Source: Eremomyces bilateralis CBS 781.70 (taxonomy: Eukaryota; Ascomycota; Dothideomycetes; Eremomycetales; Eremomycetaceae). Taken from it: a DNA stretch of 64,000 nt. Numbering within the stretch: position 1 is the first letter of the stretch; each line of letters begins with the position of its first letter. The notes below the pieces were generated by a model. The model did no database searches. It was not told where the DNA came from and saw only the letters and a program-made list of their open reading frames with translations. Both the position numbers and the translations under genes were made by a program. The stretch covers positions 1,014,524 through 1,078,523 of the forward strand of contig NW_022985070.1 of assembly GCF_010015585.1 (NCBI RefSeq). The letters are read 5' to 3'. This document shows positions 21,606 through 32,021 of the stretch, piece after piece.

Positions 21606-23435
21606 GGTCAGCTGACCCCCTAACCCCCCACCCCCGATCCCGCCCACTTCAAAATACGCCGGGTAATATTTTCTTTACTACAATATCAACTCTATTTCAT
21701 TACCAATTTCTCATACAAATGCCAAAGTATACAGAGGAAGCGCTGGGAAATGCGCTAGGTGATATTAAAACCGGAAAATATCCTTCTGTCCGTGCCGCTT
21801 CGACCGCATATCAGATTCCAAGGAGCACGATTCGAGGCCGACTTGACGGCACACCTTCACACAAAGAAACATTGCAGATTCGGCAGAAACTCTCACCTAA
21901 TCAAGAACGGGATCTGGTCGAATGGATCGTCGCCGAAGATTCCGTTAATCGAGCCCCTTCCTATCTCCGCGTTACCCAAATGGCGGAATGTATTGCGCGA
22001 GAAAATGGCGACAACAAACCTTGCGGGAAGCATTGGGTCCAGGGCTTTTTGCGCCGGAACCCCCAGGTGACTAGTATGGTGGGGAAGGCTCTAGAGGCCT
22101 CACGGGCAAATGGAGCAACAAAAGAAGCTATTTCTAGTTTTCTCGACCTGTACAGGCATATCTGCACGACCTACAAGATCAAGCCCTGCAACCGCTGGAA
22201 TTTCGACGAACATGGGATAATGTTCGGTATGGGCACCAATGGGAAAGTGGTCGCAGCGCGCAAGAAGAATTTGAAGGGCCATACGTACGTTAAGACCCCC
22301 GGCGGCCGGGAATGGGTCTCCCTGATCGAAGCGATTTCTGCAGACGGTAGATCGATCTCACCACTTGTAATCTTCAAAGGTTACAGCCTGCAGACTACAT
22401 GGTTTCCGGCCCATATTGATGGGTGGCGGAATTGGCACTTCACAGTATCTGAAAACGCCTGGACGTCCAACGAAATCGGGCTTAACTGGCTCCGTAGGAA
22501 ATTCCTGCCGGAAACAGCCCCTGAAGACAAGAACGAATGGCGCCTCTTAGTCTGCGATGGCCATGGGTCACATGCAACGATTGAGATCATGAAGCTGTGT
22601 AAAGACCATAAGGTTTTCCTCCTATATCTCCCCTCTCATTGCTCGCATATCTTGCAACCCCTCGATATCGCGTGCTTTTCGCCTTTGAAGTCGAAATACC
22701 GCCGCGAACTACGTCTCCCAAGTTCGCTTGATGATAATACGCCTGTAAAAAAGCATAGATTCATTGAGATCTATAGTAAGGCGCGCCCTGAAGGCTTGTC
22801 AGCCGAAAATATACGGGCGGGGTTCCGTGGCACTGGTCTGTTTCCGTTCAACAAGCACAAGATCTTGGCCTCTACCCAATTGAACGAGAACCATATAGTT
22901 TTCCCTGAAACTACACCGGAGCCGCCTGATACATGTAGATCACATACTCCGGATGGTCCTAGTCAAGTATGGGATACAAAAATGGATGATTTGACGGCAA
23001 GGGGTCGGAGAGGGTACCAGCGCAAGGTTGCAAAGTCGCTTGGCAAAAAGAACACCGTAATCGCCTCGCACAAGGCGGAAGTTCAACGCCTTAGCAGAAC
23101 AATTGAAGATATGGGCGACCTGCTGCGGAAGAAACAGAAGAAGATCACTGTCGATCAAAACGAGAAATATGCGAATGCCGACCGAATTTTTGCTGAAAAA
23201 GAACAGGCCGAGAAGGAGGCTGCCGAGGAGGAAAAACGGGCAGAAGATCACCAATACATCGCAGGGGGGGAGGCCAAAAGCACTGAAGCTTATTTCCAGT
23301 CGTGTCTTTATAATTTTCAACTTTAGACCACCAAAAAACGTATGGATTCAATTAGATGAAGCAATAAAGCGACTGATGTGATACCGATTTTGGGTGGGCG
23401 GAATGGGGGGTGGGCGGTTGAGCTATCAGCTGACC
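21606..23435 (+). mobile_element. pogo/Fot1-type DNA transposon, apparently intact
   Basis: The 1830-bp element is flanked by TA at 21604-21605 and 23436-23437. Its ends begin GGTCAGCTGA and end TCAGCTGACC, with a further C-rich imperfect inverted repeat of about 40 bp. It holds one uninterrupted 535-codon transposase. It differs in ends and protein from element 1, so the two are separate families that inserted side by side. Coding integrity suggests it may be young and possibly active. Confidence 0.9.
21719..23326 (+). CDS. pogo/Fot1-family transposase, full length
   Basis: The 535-residue open frame starts at MPKYTEEALGNALGDIKTGK, a Psq-type HTH that recognises the transposon ends. It continues through a CENP-B-type HTH (KHWVQGFLRRNPQVTS, about residues 104-119) to a DDE_1 catalytic core. 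The triad is visible as D163 in WNFDEHG, D280 in VCDGHGSH and D316 in LQPLDIACFSPLK, with 35 residues between the last two, a DD35D arrangement. The C-terminal 110 residues are charged and predicted coiled coil (KKQKKITVDQNEKYANADRI and an EKEQAEKEAAEEEKRAE run). No stop or frameshift is present. The enzyme would cut and paste the element at TA sites in the nucleus. The start is the first ATG, 113 bp inside the left end. Confidence 0.93.
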   Translation: MPKYTEEALGNALGDIKTGKYPSVRAASTAYQIPRSTIRGRLDGTPSHKETLQIRQKLSPNQERDLVEWIVAEDSVNRAPSYLRVTQMAECIARENGDNKPCGKHWVQGFLRRNPQVTSMVGKALEASRANGATKEAISSFLDLYRHICTTYKIKPCNRWNFDEHGIMFGMGTNGKVVAARKKNLKGHTYVKTPGGREWVSLIEAISADGRSISPLVIFKGYSLQTTWFPAHIDGWRNWHFTVSENAWTSNEIGLNWLRRKFLPETAPEDKNEWRLLVCDGHGSHATIEIMKLCKDHKVFLLYLPSHCSHILQPLDIACFSPLKSKYRRELRLPSSLDDNTPVKKHRFIEIYSKARPEGLSAENIRAGFRGTGLFPFNKHKILASTQLNENHIVFPETTPEPPDTCRSHTPDGPSQVWDTKMDDLTARGRRGYQRKVAKSLGKKNTVIASHKAEVQRLSRTIEDMGDLLRKKQKKITVDQNEKYANADRIFAEKEQAEKEAAEEEKRAEDHQYIAGGEAKSTEAYFQSCLYNFQL

Positions 23436-23437
23436 TA

Positions 23438-24744
23438 CTATAAGGACCGTGCGTTGAGCACCAATCGAAGTCAGACGAAGTGACAAAGTCACGAAATGTG
23501 AAACCGGAACTCTTGACTGTATGAACGTCTAAAATGCCTTCTGTCGAGAATCTATCTCAGTTGAGGACATGACCAGCAAATTTCACGTGTCGCTCATCTC
23601 ATCTATTCGAATCAGACTGCCTTCAGAGTGAGACGCCATACCTTTAGCGTAAAGTCCCGATGCCTACAACAAGATTTTGTGCATTATTATTGAGCATGGA
23701 CGCGTTAAGTCGTTTCGTCACTTCGATAGCACATGCTAGGACGTCTCATCGGGAACAATCTATAGTAATCCGATGTGGCTTTCGTGGGCATACATCGCGC
23801 GAACGGTTCGATTCTTCCCATATGAGACAGCAGGCCAAAACCAGATGGGGATAAATCCCCTGTTCAGATTTGTCAACACCCTTTGCAAACTTGCTTGTTG
23901 TGAGCACAATTTCGGCTTTTTAGCGTAAGTGATATAGCCAAAGGAGAATTCCATCCTTGGATGCCGAGTGGATGGATGCTCCCAACTGCCAAGTCCTTGG
24001 ATGATTCCCCTTACGAGCTTGGTCGTCGGCCGGCATAGGTGCCTCACTATCCTACAAGGATATAGACTAATATGTCGCGGTGCCTGCTTATGGCTCAGTC
24101 TGGATTCTGGAATACAAAATCCGGATAGAAGAGCGTTAGAGCGTGGGCGAGGTTAGTGCAATATCCACGAGGTCAATGCGCCGCGTCCTGCTTCAAGTTT
24201 AAACGTCATATATCACCGTACCAAGCATATGGCATTCCGATTGGTTTACGCAGCGGGTTTCTTCTTGTCACGATCTGCCGTCATATATTTAATTACAATT
24301 AATCTCCTTCTATCCTGTGTCAGTTACTTGCTCGCACTCAATACCGGTGGTCTCTGTCTGGGACAACCGTTGCTCAGGGGTCACCAGGGCACCTCCAGTA
24401 TAATAATGTATTCTCGGTTGGAATTAAACCAAGACGTGAGCACATTCTTGCCCAGACTCGTATCGGATTACTGCCGATACATCCGAGCGCGGCATAATCG
24501 TTTAGAGACTTCTTGATTATGCTGCCCAGATGACTCCATCGTGAACACTGTGCCACAGATACAATCAATCTGGGGTAGACCTAGGGTGGATGGCCAACGT
24601 TCAACCTAAAGTATTCTTCAGGAGTGGAGTCCATGCCGATCTACAAGTGTTTTTATGCGCCTGTTCCCTCCTGAAATCCTTCTCGATAGTCTGTTTTGCA
24701 TCGTCATTCGTTTTTTTTCAAAGTACACCTTCAGGTTAGCCATC
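23438..24744. other. Intergenic region right of the transposon pair
   Basis: About 1.3 kb lies between the second transposon and the FAD oxidoreductase. A 95-codon frame at 24229-24516 has a hydrophobic start but no supporting features. Nothing else was recognised. Confidence 0.35.
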
Positions 24745-27428
24745 ATGAAGGTTACTTTACTTCTCCTCTCAGGGTCACTGGCCGCTGCCCAGTTGGCGCC
24801 GGCCGCGCCGGCCGGGTGCAAATTGCTACCTGGAGATGCCAACTGGCCTGCTGATACTGTCTGGAAACAGGCGCTGCCAGAGGTCGTTGCCCGAGGACCC
24901 CAAGAGAATATCACCCGACCGGATTACCGTATCGACGCAGAGTCTTCCGCAGATGTCATCGCAGCTGTCAAGTTTGCCTCTCAGCACAACGTTCGTTTGT
25001 CGATCTTGAACAGTGGTCATGACTTTTTAGGTCGGTGAGTTGGATATGGCTTTATCAAATGTCCTCAACTTCAAGCTAAACTGCGGAAGTGCCGACGCGC
25101 CATCCGGTCTTGCACTCTCTGTAGGAATGTTGAAGGGAATTCGTGCTCTTCCTTCATTTACTCCGTCGGCTCAAGGGGCACAAAGCGCTGCAGGGGCAAC
25201 GGCGAATGTCATTAAACCCGCTGCGGGAACGCAAGCTGCTGTAACCATTGGAGCCGGTGTCACAACCCAAGAGCTAAATGATGCTCTCGAAGGGTCTGGT
25301 CTTTTCACGATGGGCGCCGCACACGGTAATTTTGCCAGACCATACGATTCGACCGCGCAAATAACGTTTTCTAGGCTCCGTTGCCGTTGCAGGCGGGTAC
25401 AGTCAGGCTGCTGGCCATGCCCCCTTTTCACACAAATATGGTCTTGGGGCCGACCAAGGCGAGTATCCATGTCCCTGGGTCTCATGAGTCTTACTGACTT
25501 GATTTCAGTGCTCGAGTACAAAGTTGTCACTGCTGACGGCCAGCTTCGCGTTGCGAATGCAGTCACGAACTCTGACCTCTTCTGGGCGCTTCGCGGTGGT
25601 GGCGGCGGCACTTTTGGTGTCGTCGTTGAGGCGACTATCAAGTGAGTGGCCTCTGCAAAATCTGGGGCTTTGGAGCTTATATTCTATCTAGGGCATTCCC
25701 ATCTCCTAAGGTTTCCTTGATTGCGTTCTTCCTGAACACGACTGACTACAACGACCACAAATCTATTTATCCGACTCTCGCATACATGCACCAAGAGTTC
25801 AAGCAGCTGAACGAAAAAGGTAACTCCGGATACTATTTCATGTTCAACAATGCGGTTAAGGGTACCTTCATCAACGGCGACGACGGAGTGACTCCAGCCT
25901 CGTTGAACGAAACCTGGCAGCCTGTATTACAGCGCATGGCCAATATGCCCGGCATGAACCCGAAGACGCTCGTCGTTTCCACCAAGGAGTTCTCGAATTT
26001 CAAGCAATTCTACGATGGTGCCTTCGGATCCGCGGCCGGTCACGATCATGGTGCTACCGAAGAAACCGGCGGCCATGATCACGCCTCCGAGCCTACCGAA
26101 GCGACTGGTGGTCATGATCACGCTTCCGAGCCTACCGAAGCGGCTGGCGGTCATGATCACGCTGCTGAGCCTACCGAGCCGGCTGGCGGTCATGATCATG
26201 GTACCGAGACTGCAGGGACTACGGAGCCTAGCACACCAGCTGCTGGAGGGCATGAGCACGGCGCGGAAACCGCTGGCACGGAAACCGCTGGCGGCCATGA
26301 CCATGATTTGGGCAGCATTCCTTCCGCCGCACCCACGTCCGCTCCACTTGAGTGGGTTGGCACCGGTCTCAGTGGCTCTTCATCGACTGGACTTGCGGAT
26401 CCCTCTGGCTTGCTACCGGTTGGTGGTGCGCCTGTTGGTGGTGCATCTCCTCCGTCAGCGCCATCGACGCCATCGACGGGCTCATCGACCACACCAGCTT
26501 CCCCCGGAACGGGCGCCGGATCTGGACTATCAGGCCTTTTCTCAGGCAGCGGGGGCCTTTCAAGCTTGTTTGGCTCCGGATCCAGTGGGGGAGGACTTTC
26601 CAGCCTGTTTTCAGGTCTGTTCGGAGGTCAGGGTGGGACAAGCAAGTCAAAGAAATCGGACATCCCCGAAGTGGAAGCCAGGGAATTGGATATGGATCTC
26701 TCGCCCGGTTTCCTCAAGAACCTCCTTCGACGTCATGGTGACGAAGCTATGTCCAATGCCATGGGCATCATTCCGCTCGACAGTCGTTTGCTCGGTGAGA
26801 AGGAACTGAGCAGCCCTCAGCTCGCCGAAGCTTTGGAAAAGTCCATGCCGGACATGGTGGCCGGACAGATTCGCGGCCATCTGATTGGCGGTGGTAAAGT
26901 CTTGACCCAAGGCCAGGACACATCTGTTCTTCCAGCCTGGCGTAAGTCCTACGTGCACTTGATTGGTACCGGTGTGGGATTCCCAGATGTGTCCGGGTTG
27001 AAGGCCTTGGACCCGACAATGGGGGCATACTCTAACGAGGTACGTCTATTTCATGAACACGTTAAACACAATCAGCGATTGACAATGGTTAGGCTTCCAT
27101 TAAAGAACCAAACTGGAAACAAACCTTTTGGGGTTCCAACTATAATCGACTTTCCGAGGTTAAGACCAAGTATGACCCAAATCAAGGTATGTGTTCGTTT
27201 TTGCTCACCTGAAAGCCAATAGCTAAATATCTTTTAGTTTTCTGGGTGACACCTGGTATTAATGCCGATCAAATGGTGGTCAATAATGGCCGTCTTTGCA
27301 AGGCGACCGGTCCTAGTACCAACTCCCGCGTGCCTCCGGAGAACGACAACAAAAATTATGGCGGTCAGTCGAGTGGTGACGACTCAGGCGACGGATCCCC
27401 GTTCCCACTCCTATATCAAGGTGCTTGA
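24745..27428 (+). CDS. Secreted FAD-linked oxidoreductase (BBE-like) with His-rich repeat insert
   Basis: Seven exons (24745-25034, 25090-25325, 25375-25458, 25509-25641, 25692-27039, 27093-27186, 27238-27428) give 791 residues. MKVTLLLLSGSLAAAQL is a signal peptide. The FAD_binding_4 domain shows LSILNSGHDFLGR, with the His used for covalent flavin in this family, then GGYSQAAGHAPFSHKYG and LFWALRGGGGGTFGVVVEAT. The family's usual C-terminus is present: WKQTFWGSNYNRL and YDPNQVFWVTPGINAD, the BBE motif. Between STKEFSNFKQFYDGAFG and MGIIPLDSRLL, about residues 362-590, an insert carries seven GH(D/E)H motifs, a Pro/Ser/Thr stretch and a Gly/Ser/Leu/Phe-rich stretch. The enzyme would oxidise an alcohol, sugar or related substrate outside the cell. 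Intron 3 has a GC donor (GCGAGT). Function of the insert is unknown. Confidence 0.88.
26068..26223 (+). repeat. 39-bp coding minisatellite encoding GGHDH(A/S)-type units
   Basis: Three near-identical 39-bp units begin at 26068, 26107 and 26146, and a diverged fourth begins at 26185. Each encodes 13 residues of the form GGHDHASEPTEAT. Further GHDH or GHEH motifs flank the array at about 26038, 26248 and 26290. The period is a multiple of three, so copy number can change without loss of frame. Confidence 0.9.
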
Positions 27429-28192
27429 TCACATTTTTCGATCGTCTCGATGAACATCGGATCGTGAGGCCATCCAGTTTTATGTACATAGCTTTCAACA
27501 ATTCACCTTGACTTAACTAGTTTCTCTGGGACCTCATCGGCAATCAAACGGCAAGCCAAGAGATTTTATTGATAGCCATGTTTCTGAAGGCCGGCAGCAT
27601 TGGCCCCGTGGAGGCGAGTTCACTTATGTCGACAGTTCTCAGGCATCTCTGCTCCCGGTTTCAAAGGATCAATTGTAAGGCTTTGTACATGTATGGCTGA
27701 CACCCCGATTCAGTCCCTATAATCCACTGCAAATTACACTAGAATGAGCAAATCATGTCGCTTCACGCTCAACTTTGTTTCCAAAAGGTCATAATCATCC
27801 TGCCAGAGATAAGAACCGATTTGGTGACCAATATCCTAACAAGATTTGAGTGTTATTTAAAGATTCGGTTGGAGGCACGTGTGGCAGGATAGGTCGGTCT
27901 CGGCGCCGTCAGTGCCTGGATTGCAAATTGAATCGATATTAATTGCACCGCGCACAAATGAACCACTGGACTCCAAAAGTATACTCATGCAGAAAAACCA
28001 ATCAAATATCACGAAATTGGATACCTGCCGCCAAACGCGACTTGAAGCCATGGTGGTTGGGCATGCCCATTCATAATCCATTTCCACCCAGTGCTAGTTC
28101 GACCACATATTAGACCGTAGATCCCTTGACGTAGCTGAAACACAATCCGCCGCTCTTCACTTCCTATCCAAGAGGACATAGTGCTCATCGCA
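27429..28192. other. Intergenic region
   Basis: Contains the FAD oxidoreductase 3' end and the promoter of the small secreted protein. No coding sequence or repeat was recognised. Confidence 0.4.
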
Positions 28193-28752
28193 ATGAAATT
28201 CCCGGTCATTATTTTGTCAACATTGGCGGCTCTAGCATTTGGAGCGGCGCTGCGGCCACGTGCTCTCGAGCCTTGCGAATGCGATCCGCCAGTATGCCCG
28301 CAGCAGTTCTTGGATGCTTTATATGTAAGTTCACCCAACCAATGACCTTCCATGGATGTTTAAGCACATCGGGTTGGAGACCAGTTTGATTGAGTCGATA
28401 ACTAACAATTCACAGATCTGTCAGTGTCACAATAATCACGCGTACGCCTGCTGGCAGAGGAATTCAAGAACATGCCAGAGTCCATCATTGGTTGTATGAC
28501 CCCGCCCATATTTGTATAACACAAAGTCTGTTCTCCATCTAACAGTATAAAAAGGAATGCGCTACAGCGGCTCCAATTGCGACTGACACCCCAACACCGG
28601 CGAACTCAACGATTACGACCACGACATCCACGATTGATTCGACCACGGAGACTGAATTACCACCGTTTATGGTGGTTGATCCATACCCGTCCCCGACAAC
28701 TTGTATTGACCTAGGTCCTGGATCAAACTCATCGACAACTGCGGCACCTTAG
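28193..28752 (+). CDS. Small secreted cysteine-rich protein, effector-like
   Basis: Three exons (28193-28324, 28416-28490, 28546-28752) give 137 residues. MKFPVIILSTLAALAFGAAL is a clear signal peptide. The mature protein has cysteines in EPCECDPPVCP, ICQCHNNHAYACW, RTCQS and KECAT, plus one near the C-terminus in PTTCIDLG. A Thr/Ser-rich, likely O-glycosylated stretch (STITTTTSTIDSTTETE) separates the Cys module from the end. Both introns are phase 0 and fall between blocks of the Cys module. I do not recognise a named family. Size, signal peptide and cysteine content fit a small secreted protein of unknown role. The second intron donor (GTTGTA) is weak, so exon 2's 3' end is the least certain part. 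Confidence 0.75.
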
Positions 28753-29350
28753 GCCATGTCAGATCCGCGAGAGCGTTCGGACAATTGGAAAAGAATATAG
28801 CAAAGAATTGGGAAGATGAGATGCCATAAGATGAGCGGTCACAGATAGTATAACATAGAATTTGAACGGTATTGAAGAAGTACGGGTGATGGATGGTGGC
28901 AGTGATTGATGTACAGTTTCCCCAGTTGGTGTGGGTATAGCATAGCAGTAGCAGCTTCAATTCTAAATGACGAGGAATACTACGACTTGAGGTTGACTAT
29001 GAGATGAACTAAACTGAATATTCCTGGATCAAAACATTGAAAAACATTGACTAACTTGAAAGATGTCAAGATGTAGGAATCTCGTGAAGAGTCGGAACAG
29101 AAATGAGGATTCTCCAATCCCGTGAGCGCCAAGACCGGATAGCCCCAGTAGCCAATCAGACGCGGCGTAATCCAAGCTTTGATCACCTTCGTCAACTTTG
29201 ATCTGAAGTCGAATCCTCTCCAGTCTTTGGACTTCACGCCTTTCCCCCATCAACCCATTCCATTGCCTCAGCGTCCGGCGCCTGCAATTGCTCTCATTGA
29301 GCAATCCCATCCCTTCCATCTCCTCTCCCTCGATCGCCGCCATCCACACA
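28753..29350. other. Intergenic region, cytochrome c1 promoter
   Basis: The region upstream of cytochrome c1. A direct repeat of AAAACATTGA occurs at about 29031-29050. No gene was recognised. Confidence 0.4.
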
Positions 29351-30577
29351 ATGTTGGCCCGGTCGTGCGCACGGGCGACTCGCTCGTCGGGTCCGATTCG
29401 GTCGCTGCTACAGAAGGCCACCTCGGTATGTGCCTGAATTCTTCATCCCGCCTTCAATCCGCGCGATTGGCCGCTGGATCGGCGTGGTTGCAAATATTGA
29501 ACCGCTACTGACATGTTCTCCATAGCGTGCGTCCTCAACATCGGCATCGGAACCCTCAAAAGCTGGCAACGTGGTGGGGAATATTCTCGCTACATCGGGG
29601 GCAACGCTGGTCGGTGTTGGTGCTGTTGCGTGGTACTACAATCAATATGGACCGCGTGCATTGGCGATGACACCGGCTGAGGAAGGGTAAGTCGGCAGTT
29701 GATAACATAATTCGCGAAATCACCCCTTCGACGATTCGGACGGCATCCGTGGAATATGCTAATCCGCCTCGTATATAGTCTTCACGCAACCGCTTATCCC
29801 TGGGAACACGAAAAGCTCTTCAAGACATTCGATCATCAAGCGTAAGGTCGCCCACCCGTCTCGCACGGCAATTTTGCTCAGTCCATGTATAGTCTCCGCC
29901 GCGGTTTCCAAGTCTACCAGGAAGTTTGCGCGGCTTGCCACTCGCTGAGTCGCATACCGTACCGCTCGCTCGTCGGCACGATCATGACCGTGGACGAAGC
30001 CAAGACATTGGCGGAAGAGAACGAATACGACTCCGAGCCGAACGACGAGGGAGATATCGAGAAGCGTCCCGGAAAGCTGGCTGATTACCTCCCTGATCCT
30101 TACAAGAACGATGAGGCAGCTCGTGCGGCCAATCAAGGAGCGCTTCCACCGGACCTCAGCTTAATTGTCAAGGGTCGCCATGGCGGATGCAACTACATCT
30201 TCAGCCTGTTGACCGGATACCCGGAAGAGCCACCGCCAGGTGCCGCTGTACCGGAAGGCCTCAACTTCAACCCGTACTTCCCTGGTACTGGCATCGCCAT
30301 GGCCCGGGTTCTGTATGACGGACTTGTGGAATACGAAGACGGCACGCCCGCGACGTCGTCTCAAATGGCCAAGGACGTGGTCGAGTTCCTGAACTGGGCG
30401 GCCGAACCCGAAATGGACCAACGCAAGAGGATGGGCTGGGAAGTGATGGCGATCGGCAGCGCCCTCATGCTTCTGTCCGTCTGGGTGAAGAGGTACAAAT
30501 GGGTGGGCATCAAGACACGGAAGTTGGTTTATAATCCGCCTGTGGGCCCCAGGTCTCGGACACCGCGTGGTGCATAG
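29351..30577 (+). CDS. cyt1: Cytochrome c1, heme subunit of respiratory complex III
   Basis: Four exons (29351-29425, 29526-29686, 29779-29841, 29893-30577) give 327 residues. MLARSCARATRSSGPIRSLL is an Arg/Ser-rich mitochondrial presequence, followed by a hydrophobic sorting segment (TSGATLVGVGAVAWYYNQYG), as in bipartite c1 presequences. The mature protein starts near AMTPAEEGLHATAYPW. Heme c is bound by VCAACHSL (CXXCH), and the axial Met lies in GTGIAMARVLYDG. The C-terminal anchor is MGWEVMAIGSALMLLSVWV followed by a basic tail. It transfers electrons from the Rieske protein to cytochrome c in the intermembrane space. The acceptor of the last intron is taken at TATAG (29892), because that alone gives FDHQALRRGFQVYQEV. 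Confidence 0.95.
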
Positions 30578-30884
30578 AGTGGCACGGGGGGCGTTAGTCG
30601 CGAAGGGATGTTGTGGGCACTAGATTCCGCTCTCATGCGATAGGGGGACTTGTACAAAATACAACTTGTTTGGCACGCCATCCACTTATATCTAAAAAGA
30701 TCGATAGATGTACTTCTGAACTGTACTGTACCGCCAGCTTCTATGAAATTTGGTTTCATTTGTTGCATAGCGTCATCTGATGCGACGGATGGAGACGTGC
30801 TACGCCCAATCCCGCCTCCATACTATTAAGGGAACCCCGAACGCCTCATATGCTCTAACGTTGCCGCATGAATGGCCCCAAAAC
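30578..30884. other. Convergent 3' ends of cyt1 and pno1
   Basis: A short spacer of about 307 bp between two convergent genes, expected to hold both polyadenylation sites. Nothing else was seen. Confidence 0.5.
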
Positions 30885-31719
30885 TCAGAATCGCTCCTTC
30901 ATTCGCGATGACACCGTTCTCAAATTGCCATACACCTTCCCTGGTGGGGCGCCGAGAATCAAGCTCACAATCGCTTCTCGTGCCGCCCGAATATTTTTAA
31001 ACCCTCCCAGGATATGAATTTTTTGATCCGCGAGGACCACCCGGGTCCGACTGGCATTCTCGATGGCGAACTTCGTCTTTCCATCCTTCCCGGCTATCCG
31101 TCCGATGGCTCGGCTCAAATGATCGCCCTGCAGCGTCTTGACGTCCTTGATCTCGAACGTCTCGATGAAGAGGTCGTCCAGCCGCAGCAACGCGATCGCA
31201 TCATCAACGTCGAAGCCCAAGCTGAACGCCTTCACGAAATCCTCGCCCTTCTGCAGCGCGCCGGGGTCGGTTGTGAACTTGGACGTGCGGAGCTCGACGG
31301 CGCGCGATTTGATATTCATCCGCACCTGCAGCTTGAGGTGCTCGACCAGCGGGGGGTAGATCTTCGACCAGTAGCCTTTCAACGGGGTCATGCGGTGGGG
31401 GGGGATGGGGACTTTGCGGCTTTCGATGCGGACGGCGCGGGGACTGTCCTTGGCGGGTGCGAACCGCGGTCGTCCTTCTGCATCGATTTCCATAGCCGTA
31501 TCGTCATGGGCGGAAGGGGCGGAGGAGGAAGTTGCGTCGGCCGGCTGGCCGGTCGTATTTATGAGAAAGTCATTGTCGTCTGTGGGGGCGGTGAGTAAGG
31601 ATTCGTTTCGCCCAACGAAATCGCATTTGCAAGGCAGACGAACCTAGCTGTGTATCCGGAAGGCTATTCTCTTCATCCAACGGCTCTGGTGCTCGTAAAA
31701 GAGCAGTGGGTGCAGGCAT
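30885..31719 (-). CDS. pno1: Pno1/Dim2 KH-domain 40S ribosome assembly factor
   Basis: Exons 31644-31719 and 30885-31579 give 256 residues, the usual size. The start MPAPTALLRAPEPLDEENSL is acidic, and the conserved core runs from RIESRKVPIPPHRMTPLK through NIKSRAVELRTS. A KH domain follows with KTLQGDHLSRAIGRIAGKDG (the GxxG-type loop), then KIHILGGFKNIRAAREAI and the C-terminal YGNLRTVSSRMKERF. Pno1 binds the 3' end of 18S pre-rRNA, recruits the dimethylase Dim1 and gates cleavage by Nob1 in late pre-40S particles. The intron donor is GTTCGT. The gene is divergent from the Mdm31-like gene, with start codons about 300 bp apart. Confidence 0.95.
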
Positions 31720-32021
31720 GGCGGCGTAATTGTCTGATATATGCGACTTGATTGAATCTGCGATCCCAAAAATTCGAGGGGTCGTGATAGAGAGAATAGA
31801 ATTGTGGGTAATTGCACCGCCACCGGAGAATCCATGCTGTGGCTGGTGTACATGTCTTGGCATCTGATGAATCTCAGTGATGTCGATGTGAATTCTTTCG
31901 CTATTTTGCTGCGTTCTTCGTCATCGATTCATACAGTTGAGAATTTGAGATCTGCTCTTCGACTGATTAGGGCCATCCCCTTCCCCATTCTCCTCGCCAA
32001 GATGATGATTTGGAACAGATA
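31720..32021. promoter_or_regulatory. Bidirectional promoter of pno1 and mdm31
   Basis: 302 bp between two divergent start codons, so both promoters must overlap or abut here unless 5' UTR introns extend them. No specific factor site was identified. Confidence 0.5.

Noticed and set aside
19512-23435. A single composite transposon spanning both elements
   Set aside because: Each element has its own TA duplication and unrelated ends, so independent insertion is the simpler reading.
24229-24516. A 95-codon plus-strand frame with a hydrophobic start
   Set aside because: The hydrophobic start is followed by unrelated sequence, and there is no family match or intron-supported extension.
31014-31598. 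A 194-codon plus-strand frame opposite pno1
   Set aside because: It is the antisense of the conserved KH-domain exon and has no family features.
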